Positions 56,559-64,000 of a stretch of DNA of 64,000 nucleotides are shown piece after piece. The translations under genes were made by a program, and so were the position numbers. Position 1 is the first letter of the stretch. Every line of letters starts with the position of its first letter. This stretch comes from Pestalotiopsis fici W106-1. Lineage: Eukaryota; Ascomycota; Sordariomycetes; Amphisphaeriales; Sporocadaceae. Below the pieces are notes generated by a model, which saw only the letters and a program-made list of their open reading frames with translations, searched no databases and was not told where the DNA came from. The DNA lies in contig NW_006917094.1 of NCBI RefSeq assembly GCF_000516985.1, forward strand, positions 1,054,001-1,118,000, written 5' to 3'.

Positions 56559-59500
56559 ATGTGATCTGACCATCACGTTATGCGGCTCCAACGGAGTGGT
56601 AAACAGTTCAAATGGCTTGTTATTCCTGGGTTGTACAGGTCGCAATCGGCGCTTCGGCAATAAGATTTGGGCATAATGCTTACATGATATTCCCCAAACT
56701 AGTGATGTCGTAAGCAATTTATTCTACATGAGCTGTGATTGAGATGGGTTAAGATCATCTTCACATGCGGATTTACGGATTCATGTACAAGCATTTCCTT
56801 ATGTTGCGGAACCAGCGATCGTTCTGTGCATTTCTGCCCACACCGCCAGTAAAGCATCACGTCTCTGTCGCCTACTTGGAGGTCCAGCTTTGTCCTCTCA
56901 AAAGCTTGGAGTTACATAGTTCCCCGCCACTATTCTACTAACAGCAATAGCTTGAATCGCAATCATCGCTTTTGGGAGTTCCGCCCATGGACTAAACAAG
57001 GTTCGGGATATACCAAGATCCATAAAAAGCTATTCCTAAGGGGAGCTAATGGTCTGCGGATAGTCCATAAATATCTTGGTGCAATTCCAGGGACCGATGG
57101 TAGTATAAAGTGAAAGTGGAGAAACAAGCCCACTCGCTCCCCAACTCCCTTATGGTCGTGGTAGGTGAGACCATATTAGCTCACTAATCAAGACTGCACA
57201 GGAAAGATGATGATGATGCATGTATGCAGTTTTCTGTACCTACGTATTCTTTGGGCGCGGCTGCTGGGGTGTTGTCGATGGCCAGCTCTTGTTCTTCTTT
57301 TTCCTCCCCTTGTTTGGCCAAAGCAAGAAAAATTACGGCACTGGTGTGTTACTATTTGAGGGCTGAGCTGATGACAGACTGCGGCTGTCCTTCCCTATCT
57401 GGCAAAGAGCCTCAGTACTCTTTTCTAAACGAAGGGGCTTCTCGGCAAATGGTGTGTTGCTACACAGGAGAAAGCTCTCAAAGGGTTATGAGGGGGGTTA
57501 AAATGCTGCGAGACGGTATGTGTGGTCGGTCGGCCGGTCGGCCGGGCACGCACTGGGATTGGGTAGGGCGTCTTTAATGGCGGCTGGGGCGCAGTGCTCT
57601 TCTTCTTGTTCTCCCTCCGACCTCTACTGTGTGTGCTTGCTGCCCATCATGGGGAGCGGCGGGCTCGCTGGCCAGCTTAGCCAGCGAGTAGGTGCCGCGT
57701 AGGAAAGGGGGGGCGGTGTCAAAAAGTTGAATAATGGCGATACAACAGACATGTCAGATTTTTTTTTTCTTCCCATACCTAACCTAGGTCTCCAATCTGT
57801 AATTATCCCAGGATCTCCCAGAACCCCGACTGGCCGGGAAAAGATCACCAATACTCACCCACCCCCCTCTTCCCGACACGCCCCGGCCGAGTTTCTCCTA
57901 CCCAATAATGAATGTTTCCAATCTTTTCCCCTTATGCTCTTTCTGCAGTATTTTTGCCAGCTCCACCGACACCGTTTTCGGCTCGGGTGTGTAGGGGGGG
58001 AAATGCTGGTGGTTGCGCAACAGAGCACTTTGGGAATCCTTCCTGCAAGATACCAAAGCTGCACGGTGGTTCTTTTGGCGGTCTCCCCAGAAAGAGGCCT
58101 AGATCTACACTACCAACGTGTTACACCCCTCCCCCTGGGCCTGGGCAGAGAGAAAGAAAAAAACCAACCCAGGTCATAAATATATGCATGTGTGTAGTCA
58201 TTGTGGAGGGCAAGACACCCGATACGGGCTAGATGACTAGGGTTCTTTGGGAAGTTTGTATGGACATGGATGCTTGTATGGATATAGGAACTTTTATGTT
58301 ACCGAAAGAGAAAGGAAACTTCAACCAGGCCTATGCTGGCTCCATTACTTGCAACGATACCTAGTTTTTTTCGCGCTTTCTCGCGCTTTTCACCCCCGTT
58401 CTTTCTCCTCAATTTCAAGAAGAGGATGATACGATGCTCGCACTCCTTGAAGCGCTGTCTCGTTTTCCTTTTCTGGGAATTTCTGGAGACTGGAACATGG
58501 GCTTTGAAAGTGCATTTTTGGCGCTCTTGGGGGCCGAAATCATAGGTACTTGGTGCATCCCGGGCGATGACGGGGGGAAGAAGGGAAGAAGGCAAAAAGG
58601 TGCAAGGGGGGTTCCTAACTACATAGTACCAGTCTCGGGAGTAGTTATGAAGAGGACCCGAAGGATCAAGAGAGGTGGGCCGGCGAGAAGCAAAAATTGA
58701 AAGGCAGACGGGGTCAATGGGAGAGAGCGGGCCAGTTGAGCGATAAGATGCTCAGAGCTACGTACCTTGAGGCCTGGGGAGTTTTATTGAGGCTCAAACC
58801 TCAAATGAGGGCAGTTCCTTGTTGACGCAATGGTGCAAATTGGAAAGGGAAATAGGAAGGTCGAGACTGCAAAGCTGAGCCAATGACGATGGCAATTGAT
58901 CATTTCGAGGCTCTTTTATGGTGAGCCTGTATGTACATGCTGTATGAGAGGTCTTTTTAGGCCCTCAGCAGACCTGATCCTGGGACCGAAGGTTGCCTCG
59001 CCTTGGCGTTTGGATTGCCTGGATAGCTCGCGGGTAGAGACCAATGTTCGTTCGCCCGGTCAGCCAGTCGGGCACACAAGAACAACCAAAGATATGCACG
59101 CACTGTACGGATTGGATACTGTGCATATGCAGTTTATACTGACCGACTATATTTGCCCAGATAACTTGATGGCCGGTAGGTTAGTGGAGGGGATATGATA
59201 TTCGCTAGCAGCAATCTAGAATAACTGCAAGTGGGGACATCCAGTCTTTGTTATAGCGCACCTACCTCACCTACATAGTATACACAAGTGATGGCACCGG
59301 GAAACCCTAGCTAGGTAGGTACTCACAGGCAGTAGCTGCCCTGCCAAATGCCTGCTAGGGAGAACACTAGTGGTGCACTAGGCCCTAAGAAAGGGCCTCG
59401 AGAAACCTGGAAACTACATACATTAGCCATTAGCAAGGCCTTTGAGGGTAACTCACAGCCTCCAACGGAGACTCCGATGCATCAGGTGACCCCAACCACG

Positions 59501-60021
59501 GAATCTGCATTACAGAAAACATATTAATTGGGGGTCACAAAATGGTAGTGATCATCGAACCCGGGGACCTCCTTTCCACAAACGGGGACGTCTTCGAAAC
59601 GATGCTTGCTGTGTGGTTGCCGGCGTGGAAGCGAGACATCAATGATCCTCAAGTTTATGTCGTTGCAAAGAAAAAGTCTTGGGTATCTGCAAACGTGGAC
59701 ATGAATTGACAGCGGACCGTGCTTGCCTGCCTTGCCATGCCATGCGTCTCTGGTGGGTTTTGTTTCTGCTCCCTTACTATTCACGCATCGCACGCAGATG
59801 AGTGGGATTGACAATTGTTGCAGTGGATTCAAATGGAGTCACCCAGGTCGGTCATGCCTGGGAAAGGCACAAGTAGGTATGGATTCGGATTGAGAGACGA
59901 GATAATGACAGAACGAGATGTGATGTTTTGAGGACCTAGCTCCAGTGAGTCCTTTTCTCTTGTCACCAATGTGATGGGACACCCCGCGCCAAGTCTTGTT
60001 ACCATCAATGCCTGCCTTGAC

Positions 60022-60471
60022 AGCGATTTGTGTAACTAACCTAGGTCAGTATGCCAAAGTACGCCAAACAAAAGGTGCTAGCTGCCTCTGGGTACTCCTT
60101 GCTCCTCTCTAGCTGGTACATTTGAGTCGGGGAAGCAGTTTACGTCTTTCACTGCAATTTGTAACTCGCCAAAGGCTAGGTAGTTGCGCCAAAGGACGCC
60201 AACAAAAGAAGAGCCAGCCGCCTCTAGGAACTCCTACCCACACGCGGGTCGGGGGAGCAGTTTACGGACTGGGCCAAACCCCAAGCCAGCGGGTGGGGGC
60301 GGAATTAGCCTCATCCAACAAAATATCTTTCACTGCAATTTGTAACTTCCCTGAGGGTACAGGACGCCAAAGTACGCCAACGTTAACCCTGCCCGACCCC
60401 CGACACATCAGATTGCAGTTCAAAGATGCGCTCTTTACAGAGTAAAATTGCAGTGAAAAGATTGCAGTGAA
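60022..60471. repeat. Imperfect tandem repeat with inverted end
   Basis: Three diverged head-to-tail copies begin at about 60022, 60152 and 60329 (the last truncated near 60390). Shared landmarks are TTCACTGCAATTTGTAAC, GCCAAAGNACGCCAA and GGGGNAGCAGTTTACG. The second copy has an extra stretch of roughly 60 bases. At 60444-60471 two inverted copies of the TTGCAGTGAA core occur. One further isolated copy of the 31 bp head (TTCACTGCAATTCGTACGC...) lies at 61301-61331. Confidence 0.65.
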
Positions 60472-61300
60472 GGAAAGCAAAGGAAATAAACGCCGAAAGT
60501 CCCCTGCATGTTCAACCATATGATGGGATCCTCCGCTGCGGCCTTTCCGGATTGGAGATGGTTACTGCCGCTACCAACCTATCCAACCCGCCTTTCAACC
60601 CCACAGGGCGTCGGCCACGCGGACCTCGTCATCTCTTACAAACATGATGAGGAGCATAGTTCCCGCCCGCCTTGCCCGCCCCGTAGGCTGTCGCTGCTGA
60701 TCCATGTATAATCGGCCCAGAAGAATCCCATTATACTTTATCATCATCCAGTATACATACTGCCTGTCAGTCTACCTACATATCCATCCACTATCAATCA
60801 GACAGGGCAATGAACAGGGGGTTACAATGGCCATGCCAAAACATCATGCCCAATGTCCTAATTCTCAACACCCGAGAGCTGATCCCAGGGACTATAGCTC
60901 GCACGCTATGGTGCCATAGTCTTCCCGGAAACATAATCCCACCCCCCATGTCTTGCAAACCACTTGGTTGGGAGCCATTGCAATTGGTCGGGATCTTTAC
61001 GGTTTGTTACTTGACTGCTGAGATGAGCGGTTCCTCACCTAATTCTTCTCACATGGCGATGATCATAGACTGCAGCTCCGGCAGATCGGCACGGGTTTCT
61101 GGCCTCCCGGGCTGCTGTCACTTCTTTCCAATGATTGGCGATGGGATTGACTTGCACGGAACCAGAAGATGGGAGAGAGAGCCAGAAAGCCTCCCCCGCG
61201 AGCGGCGAGGCACAAACCGGTCTCAAAAGCTCGCGTGGGCAAACGAGTCCAATTTTTGATGAGAAAGGCATTTCCGCACGCAATCGGTGAGTGGTACCTG

Positions 61301-61331
61301 TTCACTGCAATTCGTACGCTCCCTGAAGGTA
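61301..61331 (+). repeat. Dispersed copy of the 60 kb repeat head
   Basis: Matches 60329-60359 at about 27 of 31 positions by eye; the flanking DNA is unrelated. Confidence 0.6.
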
Positions 61332-62524
61332 TGCCTCGTCCGTCTTTTACATCAGCCACCCTCCACTTCACCTTCCCGAGATGCAGCAGCCAAGCATCTC
61401 GTCGAGGCTTTTTCCACGCTATTATTGCTGTGACAGCTTCATTTTCAACAAACAAGATTTCGGCCGGATGAAGGGCTGAGTTCACATTTATGTTATCTCC
61501 CAGTACCTGCGCCGCGGGCTGTGGTCGTTATTGTCCGACACGGGTCGAGCCACCTTTTGGTCCTACACATTACACACATGGCCCGAGTTGTCATGGACCC
61601 GTGTGTAACCTGGCAAAAATCGAGCAAGTCCGACACTGGTGCGCGAACTACTACAGTATTTACACAGTGAGCGTTCAACCCGCAAAGGTTCCTACACTTA
61701 TGCAACCTCTTATTGTCTTTTTATGATGGCAGAGGTACATGCCTAGTATTCTGCCCAATCCCGTTTTGAGAGTCTGCCTCAGGCGAGCTTCAAAAAGGCG
61801 TCAAGGGGGGGCCCCAAGGGCCCTGAACTCGCCAGGGCGCTTGGAGACGCCTATGGACGCCAGAAAAGAACAAAGGACGAGACGTGTGCCAATTACATCC
61901 CGTCCCACACACCTCCCTGGTCCTTGTGGTCCAAGTATGCAACCTAGTACGAAAGTCCCCCATCATCCCGGACGACTCTTCTAAAGGTACGTACTATTTG
62001 AGGTACTTGGGTACTTCTTGCGGCTCTGCTGTGGGACCTCTGTGTTAGTAAAGAGACTGAAGCCATCTGGGAGGTGGTTAAGTATCGAGTCTCTCGCGAG
62101 GCACAATGCGTACAATGCAAAGTGCTCCAAGCTTGCGACTTCGCCCCCATCATCGATCTATACAATCCCAGTCCTTGTATTCCAGTCTGGAGGATCATTC
62201 AACATCTTCAGTGGATCATTGATTCATACGTTGGTCTGATCTCCATACTTAACTCCTTCAGCCCCCACTACTGTATGCAGAATCAAAGAAGACAATTTAT
62301 TTCTTGTCCTCCTTCGTTGATCTTTTTGGGGTCTCTGTTTTGTCCGTCCCATACCTGCAACTATCAGTCAATTTTGATCAAGTACAGCCACCACTTTGTT
62401 GTCTGTCACTTACACATCTTACCAACTTGGAGTCGCATGGACAACATATGACTTGATCCGAAATTCCATCTTCACCACTATCCTCACATTGGGGGACAAA
62501 GTCTAACACCCCAAATCCTTCATC

Positions 62525-64000
62525 ATGGAGTATCAGATTCCGTTTCTAGATCCAGCACCGACCTGGTTCGGTAACATGGACCAAGGATATATCGACCCAA
62601 TGCTCAAGGACCACGCTGTGCAAGACGATACAGCACCTTGGAGTTACCCTCAAAGGTACAACAATCTACTTGACAGCGAGAGCTCAGCATATGCGAACCA
62701 CGGCAACGGAAGGTGGGAAGGAACTGCACCAGTACCGCCAGCCGCTTTCATCCCAGGACGCACCACCCCTTACGATCAGCAGTCCTCTATCTGTAGTAGT
62801 GACAGTCTCCCGTTCGGCGACAGCGACCATGGATTGGACAATCCAGCGACGCCTTCAGATGGAATGTTGTCACCACCGGCACCTTACGACCAGTGGTCAC
62901 ATCATGGAGGACAGTTTGTCTACCTATCAGACCTAAGTTTCAACAAGTTCGAGATGACCGCCAGTTACCAAGAACATCAACAAACATTTAACGATGAAGA
63001 CATTAAATTCTCTACCCGGGCATCAAGCATGTCAAGCGACTGCAGCACGTGCGGAATGGATCCTCAAAACCAACAGCTATCACCATCATCGTCATCAACA
63101 GGGACGACAAGCCCAGCCGATGTACCGCACCCGATCAAGCAGGAGAAGTTTGCCTCGGAGCACTATCCTTCTCCGCCAGATAATGAGGACTACGCCTCTG
63201 AACACGATAGTGAACAACCAAATGCCGGCGACGACGATGACGAGGACTACAAGCCCAATGCGCGTCGGCCGCACAAGCGCACGACCTCCAACACCAACCG
63301 TGGTGCTGCACAACGCAAGAGAAGCAATGCTTCTCAGCCCAACTCCCCCAGTAAGAGAGTGAAGCGCGAGTCGACCTTGCCTGCGTCTCACAGGCCAATG
63401 AGTAAAGTAGCTGCCGTTACTAGAGGGGCTTTTTCTTGCACGGAATGTCGTGAGGCCTCCTTCAAAGACCAAGCTAGCCTTCAGAGACATATCAAGCAGC
63501 AACACACACGGCCTTTTGTCTGTGTTTTCCAATTTGCCCAGTGCGAATCGACGTTCGCGAGCAAGAATGAATGGAAGAGACATGTAGCTTCTCAGCACCT
63601 CCTCCTCAACTATTGGCTATGCCAGCAGGACGGTTGCGCCAAGCTCTCCAACACATCCGCCTCCGCTACCAAGCCGACTGGAACATCCCGTCACCGAAAC
63701 GCCAACAATACTGGGTCGCAAGGTCCTTGCTCCTATGGTGGACTTCCCAATGGCGCCATCTTCAACCGCAAGGACCTGTATACTCAACACCTTCGCCGAA
63801 TGCATAGCCCACCGACTGTCAAGAAGCAGGCCAAGGCCAAGAAAAGCGTCCCCGAGTGGGAAGACAGAGTCCGTTCATGCCAGACTGAGGCTCACAAGCT
63901 TCGATGCGCACTACCCGAGTACATGAGATGCCCAGTGCAGGGGTGCGATTTCGAGGCTGTCGGCCACACAGCTTGGGACGAGCGCATGGAGCACGTGGCC
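62525..64000 (+). CDS. C2H2 transcription factor, 3' end beyond window
   Basis: The frame is open from the ATG at 62525 to the last base (492 codons) with no stop, so the gene is cut by the window edge. The N-terminal half is acidic and Ser/Pro-rich, with a DDDDED run and basic patches (ARRPHKRTT, SPSKRVKRES) that could serve as nuclear localisation signals. Fingers begin at about residue 300: FSCTECREASFKDQASLQRH, then VCVFQFAQCESTFASKNEWK, then SQHLLLNYWLCQQDGC, then NRKDLYTQHLRRMH, and finally MRCPVQGCDFEAVGHTAWDE. The SKNEWKRHVASQH block is closely similar to that in the C2H2 gene 6 kb upstream, so the two are likely related members of one fungal family. The second finger has an unusual Cys-Cys spacing (CVFQFAQC). 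No intron is needed within the visible part. Confidence 0.85.
   Translation, partial: MEYQIPFLDPAPTWFGNMDQGYIDPMLKDHAVQDDTAPWSYPQRYNNLLDSESSAYANHGNGRWEGTAPVPPAAFIPGRTTPYDQQSSICSSDSLPFGDSDHGLDNPATPSDGMLSPPAPYDQWSHHGGQFVYLSDLSFNKFEMTASYQEHQQTFNDEDIKFSTRASSMSSDCSTCGMDPQNQQLSPSSSSTGTTSPADVPHPIKQEKFASEHYPSPPDNEDYASEHDSEQPNAGDDDDEDYKPNARRPHKRTTSNTNRGAAQRKRSNASQPNSPSKRVKRESTLPASHRPMSKVAAVTRGAFSCTECREASFKDQASLQRHIKQQHTRPFVCVFQFAQCESTFASKNEWKRHVASQHLLLNYWLCQQDGCAKLSNTSASATKPTGTSRHRNANNTGSQGPCSYGGLPNGAIFNRKDLYTQHLRRMHSPPTVKKQAKAKKSVPEWEDRVRSCQTEAHKLRCALPEYMRCPVQGCDFEAVGHTAWDERMEHVA

Larger units (their letters stand above)
56559..62524. other. 6 kb gene-poor stretch between two C2H2 genes
   Basis: No supportable gene on either strand. 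It contains poly-purine and poly-pyrimidine runs, a GGTCGGCC array near 57530 and the repeat family at 60.0-60.5 kb and 61.3 kb. The final 500 bases should hold the promoter of the second C2H2 gene. Confidence 0.5.

Overview
This 64 kb window is nuclear DNA from a filamentous ascomycete (Pezizomycotina, most likely Sordariomycetes and plausibly Hypocreales). Supporting features are short GT-AG introns of about 50-130 nt with CTAAC/CTGAC-type branch points, an APSES regulator of the StuA family whose N-terminus resembles Fusarium/Neurospora orthologues, fungal C2H2 regulators, a GPI-anchored GH16 glucanase, a 2EXR-domain protein and a DUF3176 relic. There are no bacterial operons, CRISPR arrays, rRNA or recognisable tRNA genes. 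Exon borders below were assigned by eye from splice motifs and reading-frame continuity.

Layout. 1-10.1 kb: no supportable gene; microsatellites and a 410 bp inverted-repeat element. 10.1-13.5 kb: stuA with a long leader and an unexpected in-frame coding-like extension. 16.1-17.4 kb: epoxide hydrolase, followed on the other strand by a broken DUF3176 gene (17.6-18.2 kb). 19.3-24.2 kb: divergent pair of a PC4/Sub1 coactivator (-) and a PXA-PX-Nexin_C membrane protein (+). 26.2-27.8 kb: 2EXR protein. 28.5-29.1 kb: secreted SnoaL/NTF2-like protein. 29.2-31.8 kb: GPI-anchored GH16 glucanase (-). 33.4-35.3 kb: MFS transporter carrying one in-frame TAG. 37.4-38.1 kb: small bZIP regulator (-). 38.1-44.8 kb: gene-poor. 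44.8-48.0 kb: divergent pair of a mitochondrial-looking TPR protein (-) and a Dap1/MAPR haem-binding protein (+). 49.2-51.3 kb: a 75-residue Cys-rich protein and a frame-broken Cys-rich gene. 52.5 kb: a 100-N assembly gap inside a purine-rich minisatellite. 53.9-56.6 kb: five-exon C2H2 regulator. 56.6-62.5 kb: gene-poor, with a dispersed/tandem repeat family. 62.5-64.0 kb: a second C2H2 regulator cut by the window edge.

The genes do not form a metabolic cluster. Themes are transcriptional regulators (StuA, bZIP, two C2H2 proteins, Sub1), membrane/organelle proteins (PX protein, TPR protein, Dap1, MFS) and cell-surface or secreted proteins (GH16, SnoaL). Regulators sit next to very long gene-free stretches. 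Three loci look damaged (DUF3176 relic, MFS with TAG, Cys-rich gene at 50.5-51.3 kb). I found no convincing new multi-gene system; the most informative oddities are the stuA N-terminal extension, the single nonsense codon in an otherwise intact transporter, the cryptic Cys-rich last exon of the C2H2 gene, and the two related C2H2 genes that flank a repeat-bearing 6 kb gap.
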